Source: Bacteroidota bacterium
GTDB taxonomy: Bacteria; Bacteroidota; Bacteroidia; Palsa-965
Assembly: GCA_013298545.1 (NCBI GenBank)
Contig: JAAFIA010000022.1
Location: 1-55,650, forward strand
DNA: 55,650 nucleotides
Direction of reading: 5' to 3'
The translations under genes were made by a program, and so were the position numbers. Each line of letters opens with the position of its first letter. The first letter of the stretch is position 1. The notes beneath the pieces are model-generated. The model was not told the origin of the DNA. It made no database searches and saw only the letters and a program-made list of their open reading frames with translations. Positions 23,190-31,580 of the stretch are shown here, piece by piece.

Positions 23190-25487
23190 TTATTCCACTT
23201 TTGAAAACAGACCGCCGATGCTATATTCAGGCTTAATGATCCAGTCGCCAGTATTGTTTTGGTAACCAATACGTCCGTTAACATCTTCGCGCCAAACCAA
23301 CGGATAATTTTCTTGCGGAGGGTCTTTTTTATTGGGAATATACAATTTACTCACTTTGCCTTTTTTATCAATATAAACAGCATCTAACGTGGCCATGGCA
23401 ACCCAAGCCAAGCCATTATTGAAATCGTATGCCGTATTGTATTTTGGTGGAATCACAAATGTGCCTGTTTTATCGATATACCCTTTGTTCGTATAATCGA
23501 CCGAAGCAACAGCAAGACCTTCCGAAAATTCCGAGAGGTAAACAAATTTGGGCTGAATCGCCCACTCGCCTTTCGTGTTAATGTAACCATAAAACACATC
23601 GTCTTCATACTGCTCTACATCGCCAGCATTCGCAGCTAGTTTAGAATATCTTGCCCATGCCAATCCTTCTTTCGCAAAATCGCCAACAGACATGTACGCA
23701 ATTGGGATAACTTCCTTACCCATTTTGTCAATAAATCCCCAACGTTCATTCAGCTCCACTGCTGCTAACCCCTGTTGATAATGACGAATCGTGTTGTACA
23801 AAGGCGCAACAATAATTTTACCGCTTGTGTCCACCACACCATAACGCCCATTTTTGTAGATAATTCCCATACCTTCCTGAAATTGATAAATACTGACATC
23901 ACGCCCATAAGGAACATCATATTGCAAATTTTCAGCTACGGGTTCTTTCATTTTACCACGATCATTCCCACCCAAATACAAATATGAATATGAACGGCGT
24001 TGGTTGCGTTCAAAACTATTCGTCATCGATGGTGGCCAATCGAGAATGGGTTGCACAATCCAATTCCCTTTCTTGTCAATGATGCCCCACTTATCTCGGA
24101 AACAAACGTATGCGCGACCTTGCTGAAATGGCAAAGCCAAATCGTATTTGGGCGCAATGCTCATTTTTCCAGAAGCATCAATGTATCCATATAAACGGCG
24201 AACTGGAGTTTCAATCACTGTTTCAACGGGTTCATAACGCCTTGATCTGCGCACACCAAGACGTAACAGGCGGATTCGGTACGCATCATCTAACGATTCG
24301 TAATCGGTGTTATCATCTGTTGCTACTTCGCATACATTATCTGATGCGCGCATGGGAACAACAGCAGCAAGTCCTTCGCTGAAAATTCCGGCCCGAATAA
24401 ACTGTGGCTCAATGCTCCATTTTCCGGTTTGATCGATGAAGCCATAAAATCCGGGATCGCAGAAGATGTTGAGTGTGTTGGCTCGTTTGAATTGTGTGGG
24501 AGCCGCTACTTCTTTGCCATCGCGATCGATCCAAAAAATACGCTCGCCCAAACGGACTTTGGCAATACCGTTTTCAAAATCATAGACATAATCATAAATC
24601 GGTGCAATGATTTCGTTTCCCTCTTTATCTAAAAATCCCCAGCGCCCTGAAATTAGTTTCCCCGATGCATCGTAGCGTTTGCTTGATTTCCAAATTCCAC
24701 CTTTATTGAACGCTGCACGTCCCTCATTGTAATCGCGAATATAATCGTACTCTATTTTAGTAACCAATTGGCCCGATTGATTGAGGACAGACCATTTGCC
24801 GCCCCAATAATTAGCCCGCATATCGATGTATTTTTTTTCACTAGTAGATTCGTACGCAAAAAGTGCATTGAGGTATGACGAATTGGAACCTCCTTTGCTC
24901 ACAACAGCGCGACCATCGTAGAAAAAATCGGCAAAATCGTATTCTGCTTTTACCAACACTGTACCATCGGCATTGAGATAACCATAGTTGGAATAGATAT
25001 TTCCAAACACCAAACTTCCATCATCCGATAAAGCTAAGTAGTTGTATTGCGGATCAATCAGCCAGTTGCCAAGTTGATCCATCACACCAAAATAAAATGC
25101 ACTATCTGTATTCTCGCGGTAGGAAACTAATTGTTCGTCGGCAGTAACTTTGCGTAGCATTTTTTTCTGCACAATCATTTTCCCTGCGCGGTATTGCAAA
25201 ATGGGATAATTGACGGGCTGAACAAGCCATTCGCCTTTGGAATTAACAACTCCTGTTTTGCCATAATAAGCAGCAATCCAAGCATCGTTGTCTTGTGCCG
25301 TCAATTCTTCGTAAACTGGCGCAAGCACCTGAACGCCGCTAGTATCCTCCAATCCGTATAAGCGCGGTTTGCAGGCCGGCGCGAGCCATTTCCCAGTAAT
25401 TTTTGAAGCAACAGTTGCTGGTACCTGAGCAGGTGTTAAAAACGAAACGGAAACAATCCCGAGTGTTAGACAAATGGATTTCAACAT
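23190..25487 (-). CDS. Large secreted WG-repeat protein
   Basis: A 765-residue protein with a signal peptide (MLKSICLTLGIVSVSFLTPAQ). Almost the whole chain is WG/KWG repeats: units of about 45-60 residues such as RWGFLDKEGNEIIAPIYDYV, KWGIIDKKGNWIVQP, RYGVVDTSGKIIVAPLYN, RWGFIDKMGKEVIPIAYM and YGYINTKGEWAIQPKFVY, each ending in a F.EGLA or F.NGLA turn. At least a dozen units are visible, with a less regular insert near residues 365-415 that includes RLGVRRSRRYEPV. The repeat builds a beta-rich array; its function in bacteria is poorly known. No T9SS domain is seen, so the periplasm or cell surface is the likely location. Confidence 0.9.
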   Translation of the reverse strand: MLKSICLTLGIVSVSFLTPAQVPATVASKITGKWLAPACKPRLYGLEDTSGVQVLAPVYEELTAQDNDAWIAAYYGKTGVVNSKGEWLVQPVNYPILQYRAGKMIVQKKMLRKVTADEQLVSYRENTDSAFYFGVMDQLGNWLIDPQYNYLALSDDGSLVFGNIYSNYGYLNADGTVLVKAEYDFADFFYDGRAVVSKGGSNSSYLNALFAYESTSEKKYIDMRANYWGGKWSVLNQSGQLVTKIEYDYIRDYNEGRAAFNKGGIWKSSKRYDASGKLISGRWGFLDKEGNEIIAPIYDYVYDFENGIAKVRLGERIFWIDRDGKEVAAPTQFKRANTLNIFCDPGFYGFIDQTGKWSIEPQFIRAGIFSEGLAAVVPMRASDNVCEVATDDNTDYESLDDAYRIRLLRLGVRRSRRYEPVETVIETPVRRLYGYIDASGKMSIAPKYDLALPFQQGRAYVCFRDKWGIIDKKGNWIVQPILDWPPSMTNSFERNQRRSYSYLYLGGNDRGKMKEPVAENLQYDVPYGRDVSIYQFQEGMGIIYKNGRYGVVDTSGKIIVAPLYNTIRHYQQGLAAVELNERWGFIDKMGKEVIPIAYMSVGDFAKEGLAWARYSKLAANAGDVEQYEDDVFYGYINTKGEWAIQPKFVYLSEFSEGLAVASVDYTNKGYIDKTGTFVIPPKYNTAYDFNNGLAWVAMATLDAVYIDKKGKVSKLYIPNKKDPPQENYPLVWREDVNGRIGYQNNTGDWIIKPEYSIGGLFSKVE

Positions 25488-25515
25488 ACGCTGCTAAGTT
25501 AAACAAAGCAGCGAT

Positions 25516-26001
25516 TCAGAATACGCGGCAGATACGGATAAATCGTTGCGGATAGGCACTCGCTTCGTAATCGGTAATCACCACACCAGCATGTTTCTTT
25601 GAAGATGACGCATGAATAAAGCGCAGCGGTTCGCCAGGGTTTGAGATGACAATACCAACATGCCCCGCCCGCTCCTCCCCGCGCCGCGTTCCACGAAACA
25701 CAATCACATCGCCCTTGCGCGCCTCGCTCAATGCAACATCCTTCCCAAATTTTAAATATGCCGATGACGAACGCGGTACATCAATCCCAAAATGCGCAAA
25801 CACATAATTTGTAAATCCAGAACAATCAAAGCCCGATGGCGAAGCACAAGCATATTTATAAGGCGTTCCCAAAAACTGCATCGCATAATTCACAATACTA
25901 TCGCCATCAATCGTGGGCTTTTTCAACGAATCGGCTTGTGCTGCAACAGGCTCTTGTGCACCTATAAAAAGCAGGAAAAAGAATATCGCTAGCCGTTTCA
26001 T
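25516..26001 (-). CDS. NlpC/P60 cell-wall hydrolase
   Basis: A 161-residue secreted protein (leader MKRLAIFFFLLFIGAQEPVAAQ). The catalytic cysteine is in SGFDCSGFTNYVF near residue 60, the histidine in RAGHVGIVISN near residue 115, and the third residue in RFIHASSSK. YAMQFLGTPYKYACASP and KGDVIVFRG are further family hallmarks. NlpC/P60 enzymes typically cut D-gamma-glutamyl-diaminopimelate bonds in peptidoglycan. Its ATG overlaps the stop of the upstream GH114-like gene (25998-26001), so the two are translationally coupled. Confidence 0.93.
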   Translation of the reverse strand: MKRLAIFFFLLFIGAQEPVAAQADSLKKPTIDGDSIVNYAMQFLGTPYKYACASPSGFDCSGFTNYVFAHFGIDVPRSSSAYLKFGKDVALSEARKGDVIVFRGTRRGEERAGHVGIVISNPGEPLRFIHASSSKKHAGVVITDYEASAYPQRFIRICRVF

Positions 26002-26981
26002 TGAAGTTCCTCGAAATACTCATACGCTGTTACAATATCGAGATAAACACCATCAAAACCAGCATTTAAAATTCGCGACATGTACGAATCTTGCTGACCT
26101 AAAATGATTTGTTTCCATTGCGGATCCCAATACCTCACATAGAAATTATCTGTCCAGTAAGGATCTTCAGCTACGAACCAAGAAGGTGGATTCACCTGCA
26201 TCGGTTCGCTCCAGTACCAACGATACGATTCGGCTTGACCGATACTCATGTAACAAATAACAAGACGTGTACCGCCGTTTGGTTTTTGTTTCATCCGTTG
26301 CACATCTGTTGCTGTGAGCATTTCATCGTTGTAAAACAAATCAATGATTAGCGCGTCGTGCGCGGAGGAAGCCATTGCCTGAATAAATGCCTCTTTGGTT
26401 TCCCAAGCAGAAGGAGAAATGACATATAAGAAATTGCGCGCGTCGGCGAGGGCGGCAATGCTGTTGTTGTTTGCGTTGGGTGGAAGCGCGGGATAGGCTG
26501 GGATATTGTCTAACTCGCGGTGGTCGGCAGCGAATGCTAAAAACCCGTGGGCGGCATTTTGTGTGTAAGCATCATCCACTTTCGATCGGGTGTAAACGTA
26601 ATCTGTTGTCAAAACCTGCAAGCCCTGCGAAACCGCAAAATCACACATCCCAAGCCATTGAACCTGCTCATCTGTTGCTGCCTGTAAATCATCCTGATTA
26701 TCATATCCGTAAAACAATTCTTCTCGACCAAAACCATCAATGGCTAAACGAAACGATGCTTCTACTGTTCCTGCTGGCGTACCGTCTGCGGTGAGTAAAT
26801 CTTGTCCATTTTGTGGAATCACAATAAATCCGGGTCTTGCAGACCTGCCACGTTCGCTTATATCGCGTATAAACTGGCGCATTTCAGCACGGTAAGCAAC
26901 TGGCGATTCGGTTGTTTTCTGACAAGCATTCAGGAGAATCGACACGATGAGTAAGGCGAAAAAAGATGATTTTTTTTGCAT
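25998..26981 (-). CDS. GH114-like (endo-alpha-1,4-polygalactosaminidase/TM1410) lipoprotein
   Basis: A 327-residue lipoprotein (leader ending LLNACQ). The barrel carries features of the GH114/TM1410 family: VLTTDYVYT, DALIIDLFYNDEML, LVICYMSIGQAESYR, PYWTDNFYVRYWDPQWKQII and GFDGVYLDIVTAYEYF. The aspartates in DALIIDLF and GVYLDIV occupy positions usual for TIM-barrel glycosidases. Known members cleave galactosaminoglycan; the substrate here is uncertain. Its overlap with the NlpC/P60 gene suggests a paired role at the envelope, one enzyme on glycan and the other on peptide (inference). Confidence 0.8.
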   Translation of the reverse strand: MQKKSSFFALLIVSILLNACQKTTESPVAYRAEMRQFIRDISERGRSARPGFIVIPQNGQDLLTADGTPAGTVEASFRLAIDGFGREELFYGYDNQDDLQAATDEQVQWLGMCDFAVSQGLQVLTTDYVYTRSKVDDAYTQNAAHGFLAFAADHRELDNIPAYPALPPNANNNSIAALADARNFLYVISPSAWETKEAFIQAMASSAHDALIIDLFYNDEMLTATDVQRMKQKPNGGTRLVICYMSIGQAESYRWYWSEPMQVNPPSWFVAEDPYWTDNFYVRYWDPQWKQIILGQQDSYMSRILNAGFDGVYLDIVTAYEYFEELQ

Positions 26982-26988
26982 GATGGCT

Positions 26989-26996
26989 CAAATTTA
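26989..26996 (-). promoter_or_regulatory. -7 box (TAAATTTG) of the GH114-like gene
   Basis: A perfect TAnnTTTG on the minus strand, 7 bases before the ATG at 26981. It faces the tRNA promoter, with 11 bases between the two boxes. Confidence 0.55.
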
Positions 26997-27007
26997 GAGA
27001 AATGCAC

Positions 27008-27015
27008 TATCTTTG
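27008..27015 (+). promoter_or_regulatory. -7 box (TATCTTTG) of the tRNA-Leu operon
   Basis: A perfect TAnnTTTG followed by CA, about 105 bases before the first tRNA. It is the probable start of a transcript carrying both tRNA-Leu genes. Confidence 0.6.
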
Positions 27016-27119
27016 CACTCGCAATTCGCAAAAACGAATTTATTTCGTCGTTTTTACAACGAATTGTTACCGAAAATCGTATCGGTTTTGATTGAAATAC
27101 TGAAAATTAGTATTCCCCT

Positions 27120-27199
27120 GCCCAGGTGGCGAAATTGGTAGACGCACCATCTTGAGGGGGTGGCGGGCAACCGTGCTGGTTCGAATCCAGTCCTGGGCA
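27120..27199 (+). tRNA. tRNA-Leu (anticodon GAG)
   Basis: Acceptor GCCCAGG pairs with CCTGGGC (27192-27198), with A as discriminator. The D arm is GCG-AAATTGGTAGA-CGC, the anticodon stem CCATC/GGTGG, and the loop TTGAGGG places anticodon GAG at 27154-27156. A long variable arm (GCGGGCAACCGTGC) and a TTCGAAT T-loop identify a class II leucine tRNA. CCA is not encoded. Confidence 0.93.
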
Positions 27200-27259
27200 C
27201 ATTTTTTTCTAACGTTCTTTATCCTGAAAAGCAAACGCTTTTCTTTTTCTGCATCACCA

Positions 27260-27341
27260 GCCCTGGTGGCGAAATTGGTAAACGTTGCGGTCTCAGAAGC
27301 CGTTGGGAATACCCTTGGGAGTTCGAGTCTCCCCCAGGGCA
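27260..27341 (+). tRNA. tRNA-Leu (anticodon CAG)
   Basis: Acceptor GCCCTGG pairs with CCAGGGC (27334-27340). The anticodon stem GCGGT/GCCGT holds loop CTCAGAA, with anticodon CAG at 27294-27296. The long variable arm (TGGGAATACCCT region) and the GTTCGAGT T-loop fit a class II leucine tRNA. It shares the D-arm sequence with the tRNA 60 bases upstream. CCA is not encoded. Confidence 0.93.
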
Positions 27342-27348
27342 CAAAAGA

Positions 27349-27376
27349 AAAAGGCAATCCGTATGGGTTGCCTTTT
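27349..27376 (+). terminator. Intrinsic terminator after the tRNA-Leu pair
   Basis: A 12-bp stem (AAAAGGCAATCC with GGGTTGCCTTTT, one T-G pair) and a GTAT loop. The smpB -7 box begins two bases after it. Confidence 0.8.
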
Positions 27377-27377
27377 G

Positions 27378-27385
27378 TAGTTTTG
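27378..27385 (+). promoter_or_regulatory. -7 box (TAGTTTTG) of smpB
   Basis: Matches TAnnTTTG, 16 bases before the smpB ATG, immediately behind the tRNA terminator. Confidence 0.5.
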
Positions 27386-27401
27386 TGCCACTATCCAGTT
27401 T

Positions 27402-27854
27402 ATGTCGAAAGTATCAACCATCGAAATTAAAAACCGTCAAGCTTCGTTTGACTACAGCTTTCTTGAAAAGTATGTGGCCGGACTTGTGCTGACAGGAACA
27501 GAGATTAAATCATTGCGTTTGGGAAAAGCCAACCTGACGGATGGCTTTTGTGTGCTTGAAAATGACGAGTTCTGGTGTCGGAATATTCAGATCAACGAAT
27601 ACGAAAAAGGAACACATTACAACCACGCTCCGAAACGCGACCGCAAATTGTTGCTCAAAAAATCGGAGATGAAAAAATTAGTCAACAAACTGAAAGATCA
27701 GGGCTTGACGATTGTGCCACTTCGCATGTTCATCAACGAAAAAGGATGGGCTAAATTGGAGATTGCTTTAGCAAAAGGAAAAAAGACATTTGATAAACGC
27801 GAAGACATTAAGAAAAAAGATTTGCAACGCGAGACGGCTCGAAAATTTAAATGA
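27402..27854 (+). CDS. smpB: SsrA-binding protein SmpB
   Basis: A 150-residue SmpB, which binds tmRNA and enters the ribosomal A site to rescue stalled ribosomes. Family features: KNRQASFDYSFLEKYVAGL, LTGTEIKSLRLGKANLTDGF, INEYEKGTHYNHAPKRDRKLLL, LRMFINEKGWAKLEIALAKGKK and the basic C-terminal tail (KREDIKKKDLQRETARKFK) that mimics the decoding helix. Length is normal. No tmRNA gene was seen in the window. Confidence 0.97.
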   Translation: MSKVSTIEIKNRQASFDYSFLEKYVAGLVLTGTEIKSLRLGKANLTDGFCVLENDEFWCRNIQINEYEKGTHYNHAPKRDRKLLLKKSEMKKLVNKLKDQGLTIVPLRMFINEKGWAKLEIALAKGKKTFDKREDIKKKDLQRETARKFK

Positions 27855-27870
27855 TCGTAATGATGCAAAA

Positions 27871-27901
27871 AAAATCCACCGACAAACTGCCGGCGGATTT
27901 T
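27871..27901. terminator. Hairpin between convergent smpB and OMP genes
   Basis: AAAATCC pairs with GGATTTT and CCG with CGG, with one A-C mismatch between them, then TCTTA. A-rich before and T-rich after, so it can act on both strands. Confidence 0.7.
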
Positions 27902-27924
27902 CTTATGCGATTAACGCGAATAGA

Positions 27925-28800
27925 CTAGAAGTGGAAATGGATCAACAAAGATCCACCAGGAGCAACACCAAAGTTACTGTTTTCAGTTCCTAAACCGAAA
28001 GAAGAACTCTTTGCAGTTTTGGTTGTTGTGGTTTGTGTACCTGTTCCATTCCAAGACTCGCGAACTTCCTCTCCTTCGCCTGTAGAACTAAATCCAATAC
28101 CCCAGCCAAATTCACCACCTACAGAAAGTTTAGGCAATACGAAGTATTCAGCGCCGATGAAACCACGGATACCGAAACCAAGTTGTGAGCCGTATTTCTG
28201 TGATGTAAGACGTGTGCCAAGTGCACTTACAGAATTAAATTCTCCTGTTACTAAATCGATTGAAGTAGAAGTAGGAGCAGTGTTGGAAGTAGAGAAGGCG
28301 TTGCCGTATGTATAAGAATCTTTCTGAGTTCCCATCATAAACATTGCCATTGCACCGTAGTAACCTTGCAAACGGGTTTTGCCACGACGCCATTCGAGAC
28401 CGCCGCCAAGACCGATTACGCTTCCGCCAGATTTCATTTCGTCAGTAACCATTTCAGGTGGATTTGCAGTAGATCCGTCTTTGGTTACATAGTTGGCCAT
28501 TTTTTGTGAGCCGAAACCAATGTTGATCATGCCACGGTAAGCCATATTTGCATCAACGAAATATTTTCCGGTGATCATTCCACCACCGTTGGTGAAATCC
28601 CAACTTGGAGTACCGAAGTTGGTACCATTTCCGCCAATGAAGTTACCGAAGTAATCGAGGAATGGATTCGCATTTATGCCAATAGCCCAGTCGCCTGCTT
28701 CAGGAAGAATTGGTTCTCCTTTTTTAGAAGTCAGATCTTGTGCAAAAGCCGATGAAGTTGCAAAGGCCAATGCAGTAATTAAAAGTGTTGACTTTTTCAT
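27925..28800 (-). CDS. Outer-membrane beta-barrel protein
   Basis: A 291-residue protein. The ATG at 28800 begins a clear signal peptide (MKKSTLLITALAFATSSAFAQ). The mature chain alternates short amphipathic strands with glycines and aromatic girdles (AIGINANPFLDYFG, NMAYRGMINIGFGS, VIGLGGGLEWRRGKTRLQGY, YGSQLGFGIRGFIGAEYFVL, LSVGGEFGWGIGF) and ends with the strand SLLIHFHF, whose terminal phenylalanine suits Bam-dependent insertion. It is probably a porin-like or structural outer-membrane protein; no specific family name is justified. Confidence 0.85.
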   Translation of the reverse strand: MKKSTLLITALAFATSSAFAQDLTSKKGEPILPEAGDWAIGINANPFLDYFGNFIGGNGTNFGTPSWDFTNGGGMITGKYFVDANMAYRGMINIGFGSQKMANYVTKDGSTANPPEMVTDEMKSGGSVIGLGGGLEWRRGKTRLQGYYGAMAMFMMGTQKDSYTYGNAFSTSNTAPTSTSIDLVTGEFNSVSALGTRLTSQKYGSQLGFGIRGFIGAEYFVLPKLSVGGEFGWGIGFSSTGEGEEVRESWNGTGTQTTTTKTAKSSSFGLGTENSNFGVAPGGSLLIHFHF

Positions 28801-28853
28801 TCTTGTGTGGTTTTGGTTATACATGGTTAAGTTAAGTGCTTTCGCACCCGCAA

Positions 28854-28861
28854 CAAATTTA
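28854..28861 (-). promoter_or_regulatory. -7 box (TAAATTTG) of the outer-membrane protein gene
   Basis: A perfect TAnnTTTG on the minus strand, 53 bases before the ATG at 28800. It supports the signal-peptide start over the longer reading from 28866, whose start codon lies upstream of this box. Confidence 0.6.
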
Positions 28862-28928
28862 GTCAAATAGTATTGGTTTATGCGTTATCAACATTCTTGT
28901 ACTTTTTAACTGAATTTTGTTAATAAGT

Positions 28929-29576
28929 CTATTTCCATTCCCGCTCGCCCAGCATGGGTACAAACCGGAACTCACCAAAGGTATCTTCTTTTACACTACC
29001 GTCCAATGCTTTTGTGATTAATGTCATCACCTGAACTTCGCCCTCGCCCACAGGAATAACCAAACGTCCACCAGGCTTTATCTGCTCAATCAATGCCGGA
29101 GGGATAAATGGCGCACCACAGGTTACAAGCACACGATCAAATGGCGCGAAGGCAGGTTGTCCTTTATAACCATCGCCATAATACAAATTCGGCTGATAGC
29201 CCATTTGCGGCAAAAATGCTCTTGTTTTATCGTACAAGGCTTTTTGCCGTTCGATGGAATACACGCGGCAGCCACATTCGAGCAAAACAGCGGTTTGGTA
29301 GCCCGAACCCGTTCCGATCTCCAATACTTTCATGCCTTTGCTAACTTGCAGCAACTGCGTTTGAAAAGCAACCGTAAAGGGTTGTGAAATGGTTTGCCCA
29401 GCCCCAATCGGAAATGCTTTGTCTTGATAAGCAAATTCTAAAAAGGCCAAATCCATAAAAAAATGGCGCGGAATTTTATCGATAGCCGCCAGTACGGCAG
29501 CGTCCGAAATTCCTTTTCCACGTACTTCTTCCATCAGCTTGCGCCGCAGTCCTTTGTGCCGGTATGTATCTTCCAT
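28929..29576 (-). CDS. pcm: Protein-L-isoaspartate O-methyltransferase
   Basis: A 215-residue SAM-dependent methyltransferase that repairs isoaspartyl residues in ageing proteins. Motif I reads KVLEIGTGSGYQTAVL near residue 80. The family signatures IPRHFFMD, FPIGAGQTISQPFTVAFQT and DRVLVTCGAPFIPPALIEQ are all present, as is the PGGRLVIPVG loop. The start at 29576 (MEDTYRHKGLRRKL) matches the usual N-terminus. It is divergent from the Gfo/Idh gene. Confidence 0.96.
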   Translation of the reverse strand: MEDTYRHKGLRRKLMEEVRGKGISDAAVLAAIDKIPRHFFMDLAFLEFAYQDKAFPIGAGQTISQPFTVAFQTQLLQVSKGMKVLEIGTGSGYQTAVLLECGCRVYSIERQKALYDKTRAFLPQMGYQPNLYYGDGYKGQPAFAPFDRVLVTCGAPFIPPALIEQIKPGGRLVIPVGEGEVQVMTLITKALDGSVKEDTFGEFRFVPMLGEREWK

Positions 29577-29660
29577 ATATGGTGTTGCAATCAACGCTAC
29601 AATAACATTTCCCTGTTGATATGTTGCGAATGTAGTTCGGATCGGCGTTGCTGCGGCATC

Positions 29661-29668
29661 TATTTTTG
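29661..29668 (+). promoter_or_regulatory. -7 box (TATTTTTG) of the envelope cluster
   Basis: A perfect TAnnTTTG, 18 bases before the Gfo/Idh ATG at 29687. It probably drives the first three genes of the plus-strand envelope block. Confidence 0.55.
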
Positions 29669-29686
29669 TAAAAAATCAAACACCGT

Positions 29687-30688
29687 ATGTTGAAAATCGG
29701 CTTGCTGGGCGCAGGGCATTTGGGCAAGATACATCTTCGCTTGCTGAAAAACATTCCGCATTACGAATTGGTCGGGTTCTACGATACCGATCCGGAAACT
29801 ACGCGTATCGTAGAAGCGGAGACCGGTCTTAAAGGCTGGTCTTCGCTCGACCGGCTCATTGACGCATGCGATGTGGTTGATATTACGACACCAACTCTCA
29901 ATCATTTCGATGGGGCTTCGCGCGCCTTAAAAAAATCGAAACATGTATTTATTGAAAAACCGCTCACCACAACCTTAGTCGAAGCAAAATCGCTCATGCG
30001 CCTAGCCGAAGAAGCGCGAGTGAAAGTACAAATCGGCCATGTCGAACGCTTTAATCCGGCTTTTTTAGCCGCACAAGCACAACTCATCAATCCCTTATTT
30101 ATCGAAACGCATCGCTTGGCGCAATTCAATCCGCGCGGGACAGACGTTTCGGTGGTACACGACTTGATGATTCACGATATTGATATTGTATTGAGTTTAA
30201 TCAAAGCCAATATCCGCAGAATCAGTGCGAGTGGTGTGGCGATTGTCAGCGAAACGCCTGATATGGCAAATGCGCGTATTGAGTTTGATAATGGAGCTGT
30301 TGCCAACCTTACCGCAAGTCGTATTTCGTTGAAAAATATGCGGAAATCGCGTTTTTTCTGCTCGGATCGCTACATTTCGGTCGATTTTCTTGAAAAACAA
30401 GTGCGTGTGGCTAGTCTCCAAGATGGCCTTGCCGCAGACCAAGCCTCCTTTCACCTCGATTTGGGTGAAGGTCGTGAGCCGAAACACATTTTACTGCAAG
30501 CCCCTGAGGTTCAGCCCATAAACGCCATTCAGATGGAATTGGAAAGTTTTGCCACGGCTATTTTGAACAATTCGCGCCCTGCTGTTCCGATTGATGATGG
30601 GTATGCCGCATTAGAAGTTGCAAACAAAATCGTTGAACAACTCGAATGGAACGCTAATTTTGCGGCCCGAACAATAAACGAGCATTAA
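29687..30688 (+). CDS. Gfo/Idh/MocA-family NAD(P)-dependent oxidoreductase
   Basis: A 333-residue protein with an N-terminal Rossmann fold (KIGLLGAGHLGKIHLRLL) and the family EKP motif (HVFIEKPLTTT near residue 93). The GHVERFNPAF and HDLMIHDIDIVLSL segments supply the usual substrate-side lysine/histidine region. Members oxidise or reduce sugar rings, often UDP-linked, or biliverdin. Its position in front of sugar-transferase genes suggests a nucleotide-sugar substrate for surface polysaccharide synthesis (inference). Confidence 0.9.
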   Translation: MLKIGLLGAGHLGKIHLRLLKNIPHYELVGFYDTDPETTRIVEAETGLKGWSSLDRLIDACDVVDITTPTLNHFDGASRALKKSKHVFIEKPLTTTLVEAKSLMRLAEEARVKVQIGHVERFNPAFLAAQAQLINPLFIETHRLAQFNPRGTDVSVVHDLMIHDIDIVLSLIKANIRRISASGVAIVSETPDMANARIEFDNGAVANLTASRISLKNMRKSRFFCSDRYISVDFLEKQVRVASLQDGLAADQASFHLDLGEGREPKHILLQAPEVQPINAIQMELESFATAILNNSRPAVPIDDGYAALEVANKIVEQLEWNANFAARTINEH

Positions 30689-30713
30689 TGACGTTATTGC
30701 TTCGGGATCAACG

Positions 30714-31571
30714 ATGAATTATACAACTACGTCTTTTTTTAAAAGCGGCGTGGGCATTTTGCTTTTCACTTGGCTTAATTCCTGCTCCATCATTAATCCG
30801 GATGAAGAAATTCCTTCTTATATCCGCGTTGATTCTATTTCGTTTTCGGTTCAATCAGGACAAGGAACAGCGTCTGAAAAAATCACAGACGTTTGGGTGT
30901 ATATCGACGATAATTTCCAAGGTGCTTACGAATTGCCTGCGACTTTCCCCATTTTGGCCGAAGGGGCACATGATTTAAAAATCCGTGGCGGCATTAAAAT
31001 GAACGGAACCTCTTCGACACGCGCCATTTATCCGTTCTACAATTTCTACAACACTACGGTCAATTTGCAGCGTGGACAAACCACCAATGTTAGTCCGTCG
31101 GTCATTTATTTTCCGGCAATCACCTTTGTGTGGATGGAAGATTTTGAGAGTCCGGGCATTTCGCTTGATGATGCCACGAGTGCTGCGTTTCCGAATATTT
31201 TACGCAAAACAGCAACCGATGCTTTTGAAGGTCAGTATTCCGGCAAAGTGCATTTAAACAACGATACATTTGCCTTTCTTGCGCGGACATCAGCCTACGC
31301 ATTGCCAACCGATGGTCGTGAGACGTATTTAGAAATGAATTACAAATGCGATGCTGCATTAACCGTTGGTGTCATCACACCGCAGAATGAATTTCGCCCC
31401 TGGACCACCATAAACCCTTCTGCCGATTGGAATAAAATCTATATCCGGCTCACCGATGTTACCAGTTTGCAACCGCTTTACCCAACGTATCAGGTTTATT
31501 TTGCGATGAGCAAACCAACCGAGCAAGCGGAAGCAAATTTGTATCTCGATAATTTAAAACTGTTGAAGTAA
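30714..31571 (+). CDS. Lipoprotein of unknown function (PEGA-like N-terminal module)
   Basis: A 285-residue lipoprotein; the leader ends WLNSCS. The first half has a PEGA-like layout (DVWVYIDDNFQGAYELPATF, LAEGAHDLKIRGGIKMNG), and the second half reads as a jelly-roll carbohydrate-binding-like domain (FVWMEDFESPGISLDD, YSGKVHLNNDTFAFLA, LEMNYKCDAALTVGV, YIRLTDV, ANLYLDNLKLL). It lies 25 bases after the oxidoreductase gene and 9 bases before the sugar-transferase gene, so it probably belongs to the polysaccharide system. No catalytic residues are recognised. Confidence 0.78.
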   Translation: MNYTTTSFFKSGVGILLFTWLNSCSIINPDEEIPSYIRVDSISFSVQSGQGTASEKITDVWVYIDDNFQGAYELPATFPILAEGAHDLKIRGGIKMNGTSSTRAIYPFYNFYNTTVNLQRGQTTNVSPSVIYFPAITFVWMEDFESPGISLDDATSAAFPNILRKTATDAFEGQYSGKVHLNNDTFAFLARTSAYALPTDGRETYLEMNYKCDAALTVGVITPQNEFRPWTTINPSADWNKIYIRLTDVTSLQPLYPTYQVYFAMSKPTEQAEANLYLDNLKLLK

Positions 31572-31580
31572 TTCGCGTGT

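Noticed and set aside
27261-27280. Direct repeat of the segment GGTGGCGAAATTGGTA at 27126 and 27266
   Set aside because: It is the shared D-arm region of the two tRNA-Leu genes, not a mobile or attachment repeat.
27067-27357. Minus-strand ORF of 96 residues containing GRLELPRVFPTASETATF
   Set aside because: It runs antisense across both tRNA-Leu genes. This peptide type is a well-known spurious annotation arising from tRNA-Leu sequence.
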